Below, one piece after another: positions 53,697 through 62,388 of a DNA stretch of 64,000 nt (position 1 is the stretch's first letter; each line of letters opens with the position of its first letter). Under the pieces are notes generated by a model. The model saw only the letters and a list, made by a program, of their open reading frames with translations, was not told the origin of the DNA and did not search any database. The stretch covers positions 1 through 64,000 of the forward strand of contig CAVZGE010000006.1 in the NCBI GenBank assembly GCA_963774745.1, in the 5' to 3' direction. The position numbers were made by a program, and so were the translations under genes. This DNA comes from Prado023 sp963774745 (GTDB lineage Bacteria; Actinomycetota; Actinomycetes; S36-B12; CAIYMF01).

Positions 53697-54095
53697 ATGG
53701 ACTTCAACTCGACCAGCTTCTGGGACGTGCTCCTGTGGAGCTTCTGGTTCTTCATCATGATCTCGGCGATCATGATCTGGTTCCGCTGCATCATGGACCT
53801 GTTCTCCGACCACACCCTGTCCGGGTGGGGCAAGACCGGGTGGGCGATCCTGCTCATCTTCGTGCCCTGGCTGGGGGCGTTCATCTACCTGATCGCCCGC
53901 GGCAAGAGCATGAACGAACGCCAGCTGGCGGCCATGGCCCAGCAGCAAGCCAGCCAGGAGAAGTACATCCAGTCCGTGGCCGCCAAGACCGCGACCCCCG
54001 CGGAGCAGATCACCAGTGCCAAGGCGCTGCTGGATTCGGGGGCGATCAGCCAGGCGGAGTTCGACGCCCTGAAGGCCAAAGCCCTGGCGTCCTGA
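53697..54095 (+). CDS. PLDc_N / SHOCT-domain membrane protein
   Basis: This 132-residue protein has two membrane helices in the PLD nuclease N-terminal-like segment (VLLWSFWFFIMISAIMIW; GWAILLIFVPWLGAFIYLIA), a coiled linker rich in Gln, and a C-terminal SHOCT motif (ITSAKALLDSGAISQAEFDA LKAKAL). ATG 53697 follows GAAAGG. SHOCT modules are common in actinobacterial membrane proteins of unknown role. It is the last gene before a strong terminator, so it probably ends the TetR-controlled operon. Confidence 0.85.
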   Translation: MDFNSTSFWDVLLWSFWFFIMISAIMIWFRCIMDLFSDHTLSGWGKTGWAILLIFVPWLGAFIYLIARGKSMNERQLAAMAQQQASQEKYIQSVAAKTATPAEQITSAKALLDSGAISQAEFDALKAKALAS

Positions 54096-54100
54096 GCACA

Positions 54101-54139
54101 GGTGAGGGGCTGGGCGCGGCGGGGGCCCAGCCCCTCACC
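54101..54139 (+). terminator. Strong terminator hairpin
   Basis: GGTGAGGGGCTGGGC pairs perfectly with GCCCAGCCCCTCACC (15 bp) 5 nt after the stop of the SHOCT gene. Confidence 0.85.
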
Positions 54140-54297
54140 GGTTCCTTCGATCTCGCGGGACATCCACCAGCCGTGAGGCGGGCCTCGCCTGCTGGCGCAA
54201 CCCGACGACAGGCGCGATGGTGGGCCTCGACCCGATGCGCCTGACCAAGTCCGTCCGTAGGCGGAGGTGGGGCCGCTCCGGGTGAACGGATCCGCGC

Positions 54298-55074
54298 GTG
54301 GCTGCTTCGGTCGGGTCGCTGGGGGATTGGTCCATCCCGGGGCCGGCTCGACGGGCCGCGCTGCTGCTCACCGTCGCGACCGTCGTCCCGACGATCGCCG
54401 CGTACCGGCTGCTCGGGTTCGCGGTCGCGTTGGCGGTGTTCCTCGGGTTCGTGGCCAACATGACGCCGGCCGCCCGCCTGTCGTGGCGTCTCGGCCTGGG
54501 CGCGGTGGCGACCACTGCCCTGACAGGGGCGGTCGCGACCGCCCTGCTCGGGCAGCCCGTTCCGGCGGCCTGCTTCGCCGCGCTGGCCTGCCTCGTTGCC
54601 GCGCCGGGCAACATCTGGCACAACAACCTGCTCGGGGCGATCCCGACCGTGGCTGCGGTCTACACGACGCTGCTGATCGACGCGGACCCGCTGGAGACCC
54701 TCGGCGGGCTTCTCATCGGCGGGGCGGTCGCGGTCGTGGTGATGGCGCGGCGTCCCGGATCCGGTGACCTGGCCGGGGTGCCGGAGCGGATGGCGTGGCG
54801 GCATGCGGCGGCGATGGCGATCACCGTCGGCGTGGTGGTGTACGTGATGAGCGTGCTCGAGGAGCCGTGGGGGTACGTGCTGCCGATGACGCTGACCCTG
54901 GTGCTGCGCCCCTTCGGCGGTGAGACGCTGCCGATGGCCCGACACCGGGTCGTGGGCACCCTGGTCGGGGCGGTGCTGGCCGCGGTCCTGGTCGCCGTGC
55001 TCCCGCTGTGGTCCCAGGTGCTGGTCCAGGTGTGCCTGCTGTTCCTGTTGCTGGCCTACTCGACGCTGGGCTGA
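54298..55074 (+). CDS. FUSC-family-like membrane protein (C-terminus probably frameshifted)
   Basis: The reading begins GTG 54298 (ribosome-binding site weak) and gives 258 residues with about eight helices, resembling FUSC/aromatic-acid-exporter-like proteins (LLGFAVALAVFLGFVANM; MAITVGVVVYVMSVLEEPWG; LPMTLTLVLRPFGGETLPMA; HRVVGTLVGAVLAAVLVAVL). The stop falls in the middle of a helix (LLFLLLAYSTLG); in the next frame the sequence continues LIALWLARADRADAPTRTGV to 55199, so a one-base indel near 55070 probably truncated it. Family members export aromatic or weak acids, usually as longer duplicated proteins. It follows the terminator and may have its own promoter. Confidence 0.7.
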   Translation: MAASVGSLGDWSIPGPARRAALLLTVATVVPTIAAYRLLGFAVALAVFLGFVANMTPAARLSWRLGLGAVATTALTGAVATALLGQPVPAACFAALACLVAAPGNIWHNNLLGAIPTVAAVYTTLLIDADPLETLGGLLIGGAVAVVVMARRPGSGDLAGVPERMAWRHAAAMAITVGVVVYVMSVLEEPWGYVLPMTLTLVLRPFGGETLPMARHRVVGTLVGAVLAAVLVAVLPLWSQVLVQVCLLFLLLAYSTLG

Positions 55075-55277
55075 TCGCGCTGTGGCTGGCCCGCGCGGAC
55101 CGGGCAGATGCCCCCACCAGGACCGGCGTCCCACCCGCCGACGTCGCGCCCGAGAACCCGGCCAGGGGAACCGGACCAGAGGCTTCGGAGTCCACCTGAC
55201 CACGTTCGCGAAGGGATGACCGACCGGCCGGTGTCCTCGCGGGTGTCCGACGGCAGCTGGACCAGCCGGGCCGTGGG

Positions 55278-56060
55278 TCAGTGCTGGTAGAGGGCGATGT
55301 CCATGGCGATCGCCGCGGTCAGGGCCATCGCCCGTTGGACCGGGCTGGTCTTGGCGGCGTACCGCACGGTGTAGCGGTCGGCGCTGGTGAACCGGGCCCG
55401 CGCGTAGCCTTCGTAGACCTTGTTCACCTGCGCGTAGGCCGCGCCCTCGGCGTCGAGGACCAGGAACCGGAAGTCGTACCAGTTCTCGCTGGACAGCACG
55501 CCCGCGGGCTGCCCGGCAACGATCAGTTCGAACGCTTCGCGAACGACCCGGAGCCGCTGGTTGATCTGTCCGATCTCCACCCCGGCCGGATCAGTCACCA
55601 CGAAACGTTGCGGCCCGACGCCACCGGGCTTGGTCAGGGTGAGGACCAACGAGCCGCCGGGGTCGCGGAACTCCACGGTGACCGGCATGTTGCGGTCCAG
55701 ATTGCTGGCGGCCTTGAGCAAGCGAGCCCCGCGCCCCTGGCCGACCTGGATGGCCTGCCCGAGGGGCACCCCGTCGGGGTCGGACAGGGCGTAGACGCTG
55801 GACGTCTCGATGACTCGGCCCTGCTGCTCGAGGTGCACCGTGAGCGTGGTCAGCATGGCCGCCGACTGCCAGGACGGGTCACCGACCGGGTCCGGGTTGG
55901 CTGCGGCCGCAGGGGGAGTGGCGGCGGGCGGCCTGGTGGGCGCAGTCGGTTGCGGGGGTGGGGTCACGTGCGCAGTCCATCGGGCTCCGTCCCAGAACCG
56001 GATCCCCGTCGGCGAACCCTGTTCGGGGTACCACCCTGCGGGTGGAAGGCTCTGGCTCAC
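55278..56060 (-). CDS. DUF2510 plus LURP-one/scramblase-like protein
   Basis: This 260-residue protein starts at GTG 56060 with GGGAG about 7 nt upstream. The N-terminal DUF2510 motif (PPAGWYPEQGSPTGIRFWDG and RWTAHVTPP) is followed by a Pro/Ala linker and a LURP-one/phospholipid-scramblase-like barrel (VYALSDPDGVPLGQAIQVGQ; VEFRDPGGSLVLTLTKPG; FVVTDPAGVEIGQINQ; FRFLVLDAEGAAYAQVNK) with a C-terminal helix. It resembles the protein at 53083. Upstream at 56113-56127 is a palindrome matching the TetR operator, so it is probably in the same regulon. Biochemical role unknown. Confidence 0.85.
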   Translation of the reverse strand: MSQSLPPAGWYPEQGSPTGIRFWDGARWTAHVTPPPQPTAPTRPPAATPPAAAANPDPVGDPSWQSAAMLTTLTVHLEQQGRVIETSSVYALSDPDGVPLGQAIQVGQGRGARLLKAASNLDRNMPVTVEFRDPGGSLVLTLTKPGGVGPQRFVVTDPAGVEIGQINQRLRVVREAFELIVAGQPAGVLSSENWYDFRFLVLDAEGAAYAQVNKVYEGYARARFTSADRYTVRYAAKTSPVQRAMALTAAIAMDIALYQH

Positions 56061-56112
56061 AGCTCACTCCCTGCTCAACACCGCCCTATCGCAGTCCCAG
56101 CCCACAGCGTAC

Positions 56113-56127
56113 GTTACAAGATGTAAC
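56113..56127. promoter_or_regulatory. Second TetR-type operator GTTAC-AAGAT-GTAAC
   Basis: The arms are identical to those at 48478-48492 (GTTAC/GTAAC), with the same 5-bp spacing and a shared GAT in the spacer. It lies 53 nt before the DUF2510-LURP gene. Confidence 0.7.
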
Positions 56128-56286
56128 CCCCGCCTGAGGGGGACGCCCTGCGGTGAGTCAGGTGCGGGCGCCTCACGGAGGGTGATCTCACGATTGGCGG
56201 CATGTGGCTTCCCATGTCACGCGGTGCCGGCTTCCGGGTCCCGCTCTCGTGTGAAGCCGGGGTGGTTGCTGGCCGATAGATGAGTC

Positions 56287-56950
56287 ATGGAGGAAGCGAA
56301 TCCGAAGGTGGAGCAGCGCTACCCGTTTCAGTCCTCGCAAGCGTGGGCGGCACCAATCCCCAAGCGCCGGAGGCTGTCGGGACCAGGCTGTGATCGGGAT
56401 CGCCGTCGGGGGTGTCGTGGCGATGATGGTCGTGGTGTTCGTCCTGGCCGCGATAGCCATCACCGGTGTTCCTCAACCAGCGGGCCAAGGCGCAGATGGC
56501 CGAGCTGGGCGACCCGTGGAGCCAGGTGGTTGCCTCGGAGGAGGCCTGGGCGCAGTCCTACCAGGACCTGGCGGCCGTCGTCCGCGTCAGAATCGTCCAC
56601 GTTCGAGGATGTGGTCGCAGCGGTTGCCGAGTACGAGACGGCGCTTTCCCTGTTCGAGGGCAGCTTTGCCGCGTTCACCGGCGAAGGGAATTCCATCGCC
56701 TTCCCCGCAGCGTCGCGACCGGGCGTGCCCTCCGCGGTGGACTACGCCAGGGTCACCGACTCCAGGTGTGGTGGTCCTGGCGGTGGCTCGGGGGCAGGCC
56801 GACATGCTGACCGCGTGCGTGAAGGACTCCGCCGCGTGCTGGGACGATGAAGCCGCGACAGCCGCCGACGAGGAAGTCGCCGCCACAGCCCAGCAGTTCG
56901 CGGACGCCGCCAACTTCTTCGCTGCGGTGCTGTCCTCCCAGCCCGGCTGA
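56287..56950 (+). pseudogene. Frameshifted single-helix membrane protein
   Basis: Parts of one protein appear in successive frames: N-terminal MEEANPKVEQRYPFQSSQAW, a membrane helix VGGVVAMMVVVFVLAAIAIT, an outside helical region FLNQRAKAQMAELGDPWSQV, then FEDVVAAVAEYETALSLFEG and DEEVAATAQQFADAANFFAA. Indels near 56385, 56465, 56590 and 56765 are needed. The intact form would be a surface helical protein of about 215 residues. No family was recognised. The gap between its end and the next small gene is about 115 bp. Confidence 0.65.
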
Positions 56951-57064
56951 GCCCCACGCTGTCGAAGTCCTCACCGGTGACCCCGGGCGCGCCCCGACGA
57001 GCCAGGCGCAGGCACCGCGAGATTCGGGCTCAAGGGTGGGTCAGGCAGTGCCGATGGGCAGGTC

Positions 57065-57187
57065 ATGACGAGCCCAGCGAGCATTCCGGCCGGCTGGTAC
57101 GGCGACCCCCAGACGCGGGCGAACTCGCTGCGCTACTGGAACGGCAGCACTTGGACCGAACACGTCGCCCCGCGAGTGGGCCGATAG
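57065..57187 (+). CDS. Stand-alone DUF2510 mini-protein (40 residues)
   Basis: ATG 57065 gives a peptide that is almost entirely a DUF2510 motif: IPAGWYGDPQTRANSLRYWN followed by GSTWTEHVAP. The motif normally sits at the N-terminus of membrane or surface proteins, as in the gene at 55278. It may be a real small gene or the preserved start of a truncated protein. The preceding bases do not show a strong ribosome-binding site. Confidence 0.55.
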   Translation: MTSPASIPAGWYGDPQTRANSLRYWNGSTWTEHVAPRVGR

Positions 57188-57501
57188 CCCGGCGCCATGC
57201 GCCAGCGGATCGTCTGCGATCCGGTCAGCGCCGTCAGACGTCACTTGCCACCCGGCGGTCGGCGTCGGCGCTGAAGGGGCGCACCTGACGTCGGGAGAAG
57301 GGGATTCCGTCCGCTGTCGCAAGTCCGTACGCCGCCCCGGTGAAGGCCCAGAGCGTCAGGACTGGAGCGAGTTCGCTCCTGCGCGGGGTGGGCCATGGTC
57401 GCTCTCGGGCAGGTGATGTGGCTGTGATGCGAGATTGCATCAACCTGGACGTCGGCCCGTTTGGGTGACTCTGAAAGCGTCTGGCCCTCAGATCGCGTAG
57501 C
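57188..57501. other. Intergenic region, nothing recognised
   Basis: About 310 bp between the DUF2510 peptide and the pentapeptide gene. The 57400-57480 part is AT-richer and may hold the next promoter. Confidence 0.4.
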
Positions 57502-57791
57502 GTGGATGAGGTTCATGGACGGGGAGCCTGGGTGCCAGTCGAGGACGCCGAATCGCTGCTGCGGTTGGAGAACCTGCGCTTGGTGAGGCGGGCGTTGGCC
57601 GGGGGTTTCGAGTCACGCCAGTTCCGACTCATCGACCTGAGCGGTATGCCGATGGCGTTCCTCGATTTGGCGCGCACGTGCCTCCGCTGTGCGAACCTCA
57701 CGGGCGCGAACCTCTCTGGACGAACCTCACCGGCGCCTACCTGAGAGGTTCAATTGGGCTGTCCTGGGACGGCCACTCCAACCTTCGCTAG
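57502..57791 (+). pseudogene. Pentapeptide-repeat protein, frameshifted
   Basis: The reading opens at GTG 57502 and enters pentapeptide repeats (FRLIDLSGMP; TCLRCANLTGANLSG). Near 57720 the frame is lost; in the next frame the repeats resume at once as TNLTGAYLRG, followed by a tail ending at TAG 57791. A single missing base therefore breaks a short protein of about 96 residues. Pentapeptide proteins form right-handed quadrilateral helices, and some shield DNA gyrase; the role of such a short one is unknown. Confidence 0.65.
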
Positions 57792-57976
57792 GTGTGCCGA
57801 TCGGGCAGCCGTCACCGGGTTGAGCACGTCGGTCCGATCCTCGGACATCTGCGGCTGCCTGACTCACTGCGGTAGGCACCACAACAGCAGCTGGGAATCC
57901 GCCACCCGATTCTGGGCCAGAACGGACGTTGGTCCCGGGACAGGTTCGGGAGCAGCGGGCCTATGGGGGACGTGCC

Positions 57977-58951
57977 CTAGTTGAGGGCTCGAGTGACTAC
58001 TTGGACCTCATCTGAAGGCCAAGCCGCGCAGCATGGGATTGCGCCGCGGTAGGCGCCCGGGAAGGGAGGATATGCGCGGCCTTTGACCCCCACGACATGG
58101 TGCACCGGGATGCCCGACGCGGCGAGCACCTCCAGGGTCTCGGGATCCGGTTCTGGGAATACCTCGTTGAGTACTGTGACGCCCGGCCACAGGGCTTCCA
58201 ATCGTCTTGGGAGGGCTGTCCGATTTGCAACAGTGACGAGGAGGGCCGGGCGGCCGGCAAGGTGGTGCGGCCATCTGTCTGTGTCGTCGAGAGCATCAAC
58301 GGGGTGAACCTCCATGTTCTCGGTGAGGATGGAGACCAGACGCCTGCCGATGTAGCCCCGTCCGCCGAGGACGATCACCTCGGGCCTCTCCTGAGAGGAA
58401 CTGCTGAGGTCCTGGACGGCCTGAGCGACGACCGAGGCGGTGATGTCTCCCTCCGGTGGATCTGAGTCGATGTCGTGCTTGACCAAGAGCCCTGGCAGTA
58501 CGCCCGCGAAAGTCTTCTGCCGGGCACCCACCAGAGTCCTGATTCGCTCCATCCGCGCATGAATGGCCGAGAGGCCGATTCTGTTCTCTTCGTCCCAGAA
58601 GTCCACTTCGGTGGACGTAACCCCGAACATCAACGTCAGCTTGCGATTCTGCACGATCAGGCCTACCGGCCCTGGCTTCCACCGATTCTCGCGCATCCGC
58701 CGCTCATACACGTAGATGCGTGTCATCTCGGGAGTTGCCCCATAGAAGCAGAAGACAGATTCGATGATTCCCCAGCGACGGTTGAGCGCGCCAATCGCTA
58801 GGAAGACGATGTCGCGATTGAGCAAGATGTTGGCCGCTTCGACTGACGTCTTGCGGGCATGGGAGCGCACCCAAGCGGTCGTCTTCATCGATAGCCAAGT
58901 CCGGGCCGTCGTGCCGATGTCCAGCAGGGAGCGTGGCAATCGCCAGGGCAC
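57977..58951 (-). CDS. Unrecognised protein with C-terminal Rossmann motif
   Basis: The 324-residue reading starts at GTG 58951 (ATG 58888 is an alternative). The N-terminal half (FLAIGALNRRWGIIESVFCF; YVYERRMRENRWKPGPVGLI) resembles nothing I know. The C-terminal half has a dinucleotide-binding VIVLGGRGYIGRRLVSIL, then VANRTALPRRLEALWPGVTV and IPVHHVVGVKGRAYPP. Its base composition is clearly less GC-rich than the neighbours, which suggests horizontal acquisition. It stands alone. An NAD(P)-dependent oxidoreductase or Rossmann-fold accessory protein is possible. Confidence 0.65.
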   Translation of the reverse strand: MPWRLPRSLLDIGTTARTWLSMKTTAWVRSHARKTSVEAANILLNRDIVFLAIGALNRRWGIIESVFCFYGATPEMTRIYVYERRMRENRWKPGPVGLIVQNRKLTLMFGVTSTEVDFWDEENRIGLSAIHARMERIRTLVGARQKTFAGVLPGLLVKHDIDSDPPEGDITASVVAQAVQDLSSSSQERPEVIVLGGRGYIGRRLVSILTENMEVHPVDALDDTDRWPHHLAGRPALLVTVANRTALPRRLEALWPGVTVLNEVFPEPDPETLEVLAASGIPVHHVVGVKGRAYPPFPGAYRGAIPCCAAWPSDEVQVVTRALN

Positions 58952-59544
58952 CTCACCTGCCGAAGAGTCGGAGCGCGGGACAAGCCGGTGACCCCGGCCA
59001 CAGTGTCATGCGAATAGGCCCGTCTGAGTCCTGTCATCCTGGGCATCCCCCGCGTTTCGTACCCTCAGCCGGTCATCGATACGGATGCAGTTTCCCACTC
59101 GGTCGGGGTCCAGCAGCACCGGGGGTCCTCGCCATCACACCCGGTACGGGACACGCCTCGGCATCTCCTCCAGGCTTGTTCACGGTATGGGCAACCCCTT
59201 GGATGGCGGTGTTCCGTGGCGTGTGGTGAATCGACACGGAACTGCACTCGAGCTTGACGTGGGCAGTGGGTGGTGACCTCGAGGAGCGTATGACTAGCAC
59301 CGATCTCGAGGACAACCTTCATGAGTCCGAGCCTGACCTTGATGAGGTGATGAGTACGGGAAACAGGTGGGGGTCTGTCCCAAGAGCCGAGTTCATCATC
59401 AGGTCCGAGTGGGCGATGGGGGTTCACCCAGTCGAGAGGCGAGAACGATTCGCCTTCGGGGCGAGACCGGCGAGCATCTGAGGACGGCAGTCTCGCGATC
59501 GAGCGCGAAGACCGGGATACATCTTGTGTCCTCGAGAACCCCCG
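58952..59544. other. Intergenic region of lower GC; one weak small ORF
   Basis: No confident gene. A 63-codon reading at 59290-59481 (MTSTDLEDNLHESEPDLDEV...) has GAGGAG 3-4 nt before its ATG and acidic composition but no recognisable domain; I leave it as a possibility only. Confidence 0.35.
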
Positions 59545-59695
59545 CGTCGACGACGCAACTGTGATCGGCTGGTCCCTTGACCCAACTCACCCAGCGTGAA
59601 CAAGGCTGGAGCGCCCCACAGCCGAGGTCGATCAGGCCGCCAATGTGTCGTTCTGGGGTGTCAGGATCACTCAGGGTGACTGGCGACCGGCCTCC
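59545..59695 (+). repeat. Interspersed repeat, copy 9
   Basis: CGTCGACGACGCAACTGTGA, CTCACCCAGCGTGAACAAGG, CCGCCAATGTGTCGTTCTGG, then GATCACTCAGGGTGACTGGC of part B. It is more diverged than copies 1, 4 and 7. Nothing else is seen up to 59826. Confidence 0.75.
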
Positions 59696-59826
59696 AGCCG
59701 TGCCGGCGACAGCCATTCTGAGGCACGCGGGCACGGCTATCCGGCAGCCCATATTGCCTTCCTTGGCACAGTGGGCGAGTCTGCGTCCCCCTGATCGGAG
59801 ATCCGTGCCCGCCCGCAGAAGGTGGT

Positions 59827-60702
59827 TCAGCCGGGGTAGGCGGCGGTCTGGAGTTGGGTGGCCGCCCAGGCTCCGAGCAGGGTCAGGGCTTGGGCGGTGG
59901 GGGAGGCCGGTTCGGCGGCGTAGATGGTCAGTGCGAGGTCGGGTTCGGCGTTGAGGGCCATGGTCTCGTAGGCCAGGGTCAGCTCACCGACGACGGTGTG
60001 GTGGAAGCGCTTCGTGCCGGTGCCGTGGAGGCGCACGTTGTGGCTTGCCCACCGGCGCACGAACTCCTCGCTGCGGGTGGACAGCTCGCCGACGAGGTCG
60101 TGGATGGCCTTGTCGTGGGGGTCGCGCCCGGCGCTGGTGCGCAGGATGGCGACGTTGATGTCGGCGGCCGTGTCCCAGTCGGGGTAGAAGTCGCGGGCGC
60201 GCTGATCGAGGAAGATGAATCGGGCGAAGTTCGGGGGCGTGTCCGGGGTGGTGTGGAGGTCGTGGTGCATGGCCCGGCCGAGCAGGTTGGTGGCCAGCAG
60301 GTCCTGGCGGGCGTTGACGACGATCGCGGGGCTGGTGATCGCATCGAGGGTCCATTGCAGGCTGGGTCGGGGTGTCCATCGTTTCGCGGTGCGCCGGGTC
60401 GGGCGGATGATCGCGGTGGTGCCGGCGGCCGTGTCGGCGAGGTGGAACAGGTGGGCCCGTTCGGCGTCGTCGAGCTGCAGGGCCCGGGAGATCGCGTCGA
60501 GCACCTGGGCCGACACCCCGGCCAGGGCGCCGCGTTCCAGCTTGGAGTAGTACTCGATGCTCACCCCGGCCAGTGCTGCGACCTCGACGCGGCGCAGCCC
60601 GGGCACCCGCCGCGGGCCCACGTCGGGCAGCCCTGCCTGCTGGGGTGTGATCCTGGCCCGCCGTGAGATGAGGAACTCGCGGACTTCGGCACGGTTGTCC
60701 AT
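59827..60702 (-). CDS. XRE-MmyB-type transcriptional regulator
   Basis: This 291-residue regulator has an N-terminal helix-turn-helix (RVPGLRRVEVAALAGVSIEY, then LERGALAGVSAQVLDAISRA) and a C-terminal MmyB-like ligand-binding domain (AIVVNARQDLLATNLLGRAM; ARFIFLDQRARDFYPDWDTA; ELSTRSEEFVRRWASHNVRL; VVGELTLAYETMALNAEPDL). This class binds fatty-acid-like ligands and commonly controls a divergent oxidoreductase gene. ATG 60702 is used. It is divergent from the cupin/alcohol dehydrogenase operon with about 150 bp between, so it is the probable repressor of that operon and itself. Confidence 0.92.
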   Translation of the reverse strand: MDNRAEVREFLISRRARITPQQAGLPDVGPRRVPGLRRVEVAALAGVSIEYYSKLERGALAGVSAQVLDAISRALQLDDAERAHLFHLADTAAGTTAIIRPTRRTAKRWTPRPSLQWTLDAITSPAIVVNARQDLLATNLLGRAMHHDLHTTPDTPPNFARFIFLDQRARDFYPDWDTAADINVAILRTSAGRDPHDKAIHDLVGELSTRSEEFVRRWASHNVRLHGTGTKRFHHTVVGELTLAYETMALNAEPDLALTIYAAEPASPTAQALTLLGAWAATQLQTAAYPG

Positions 60703-60854
60703 GAGCGACGACGGTACGCCGCTGGGGTGGGGCTTGGGATGCCCTGTCAGTACACCTCACAGCAGGGACTCCCTCAGCGCCGGCGAATGGGTTTGTCTTG
60801 TCATGACGCGGGACACGATCGAATAGCGACTGTCGCACGCAGGGAAGGAAGCCC
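60703..60854. promoter_or_regulatory. Divergent promoter/operator region
   Basis: It contains CTGTCAGTACACC (about 60746-60758), of the type often found before XRE-MmyB targets, and TTGTCT (60793-60798) as a possible -35 for the plus-strand operon, with a weak -10 near CACGAT. Confidence 0.4.
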
Positions 60855-61295
60855 ATGAACATCGAACCCAAGCTCCCCACCTGGGCGGGGCCACAGGAGT
60901 GGTTCACCGGCGACGTGTACATCGACCCGATCCACGTGCGGAAGCCGGAACCCTCGCGGATGGCCGCAGCCTGCGTGCACTTCACCCCTGGGGCCCGTAC
61001 CGCGTGGCACTCCCACGCGCTGGGCCAGACCCTGTACGTGGTGGAGGGCGCCGCGCGGCTGGGCACCCGCGACGGGCAGGTGATCGAGGCCCACGCCGGT
61101 CAGGTGGTCTACACCCCGCCCGGCGAGGAGCACTGGCATGGTGCCACCCCGGACGGGTTCATGGCCCACATCGCCATCTACGAGGGCACCGAGGACGGCG
61201 ACGGCGCGACTTGGCTGGAGCACGTCACCGACGAGCAGTACCACGCCGGCTGGCCCCGGCCCACCCCAGCTCATTCAGACGAGAGGAAACGATGA
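60855..61295 (+). CDS. Cupin-domain protein
   Basis: This 146-residue single-domain cupin has the first metal motif GARTAWHSHALGQTLYVVEG and the second VVYTPPGEEHWHGATPDG. The Gln in place of the usual Glu between the His pair and Gly is typical of a cupin group often annotated carboxymuconolactone-decarboxylase-associated. ATG 60855 follows GGAAGG. Its stop overlaps the next start in an ATGA. It is the first gene of the operon divergent from the XRE-MmyB regulator; a role as a small metal-dependent enzyme is likely but the substrate is unknown. Confidence 0.88.
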   Translation: MNIEPKLPTWAGPQEWFTGDVYIDPIHVRKPEPSRMAAACVHFTPGARTAWHSHALGQTLYVVEGAARLGTRDGQVIEAHAGQVVYTPPGEEHWHGATPDGFMAHIAIYEGTEDGDGATWLEHVTDEQYHAGWPRPTPAHSDERKR

Positions 61296-62321
61296 TCATG
61301 CGTGGAGTTGTCATGTACGGCCCCGGCGATGTGCGCGTGGAGGAGCGCGCGAAGCCGACCATCATCGCGCCGACGGACGCGGTGCTGCGGTTGTCCGCGA
61401 CGTGTGTGTGCGGCTCGGACCTGTGGCCCTACCGCGGGACCGACGAGGTCTCCAAGCCGACCCCGATGGGGCATGAGTACGTCGGTGTCGTCGAGGAGGT
61501 CGGCTCAGCGGTCACCACCGTGACGCCGGGCCAGTTCGTGGTCGGGTCGTTCGCGGCGTCGGACAACACCTGCCCGATCTGCCGGGCCGGCTACCAGTCC
61601 TCCTGTGAGCGCCGGGAGTGGGTGGGCGCCGGGTGGGGCGCAGGCCGAGTACCTGCGCGTCCCGCTGGCCGACGGCACCCTGGTCGCCACCCCCGAGCTG
61701 CCGTCCGAGGATCTGGTGCCATCCCTGCTGGCCGCCTCCGACGTGCTGGGCACCGGCTGGTTCGGCGCCGTGGCCGCGGAGGCCGGCCCGGGCAAGACCG
61801 TCGCGGTGGTCGGCGATGGGGCGGTCGGGCTGCTCGGCGTCCTGGCCGCCAGGGAGCTGGGGGCGGAGCGGATCATCGCGATGTCCCGGCATGCCGACCG
61901 GCAGCAGCTGGCGATCGAGTTCGGCGCCACCGACATCGTCGTCGAACGTGGCAACGAGGGGGTGGCCGCGGTCAAGGAGCTCACCGGCGGGTACGGGGCG
62001 CACAGCGTGATCGAGGCCGTGGGCACCCAGGAGTCGATGATGCAGGCCATCCGGGCCACCCGACCCGGTGGGCACGTCGGCTACGTCGGGGTCGCCCATG
62101 GGGTGAGCCTGCCCGGCGAGGAACTGTTCTTCTCCGGGGTCCACCTGCACGGCGGGCCCGCCCCGGTGCGCCGGTTCCTGCCCGACCTGATCGACCGGAT
62201 CTGGAACCGGAAGATCAACCCCGGGAAGGTGTTCGACCTCACCCTGCCCCTCGAGCAGGCCGCGCAGGCCTACCAAGCGATGGACCAACGCACCGCCATC
62301 AAGGCCCTGCTCACCCTCTGA
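61292..62321 (+). pseudogene. Zinc-dependent alcohol dehydrogenase, one frameshift
   Basis: From ATG 61292 the N-terminal GroES-like zinc domain is clear (TCVCGSDLWPYRG, MGHEYVGVVEEVG, NTCPICRAGYQSSCE structural zinc site). Around 61620-61645, in a G-rich stretch, the homology moves to another frame and continues GGAQAEYLRVPLADGTLVAT, the NAD(P)-binding VAVVGDGAVGLLGVLAAREL and the C-terminus ending at 62321. A one-base indel would restore a normal enzyme of about 342 residues. Both halves are well preserved, so either a very recent mutation or an assembly error is likely. It is coupled to the cupin by ATGA. A short-lived break is suggested by intact neighbours. Confidence 0.8.
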
Positions 62322-62388
62322 CCATGACCCGCACCGACCACCCCCTGCCCGCGCCGGCGCACCCCGCGCACGTCCGCCGCTGCTGGCT

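Noticed and set aside
59290..59481. 63-codon acidic small ORF
   Set aside because: Has a possible ribosome-binding site but no homology signal and an atypical context beside a repeat; not called as a gene.
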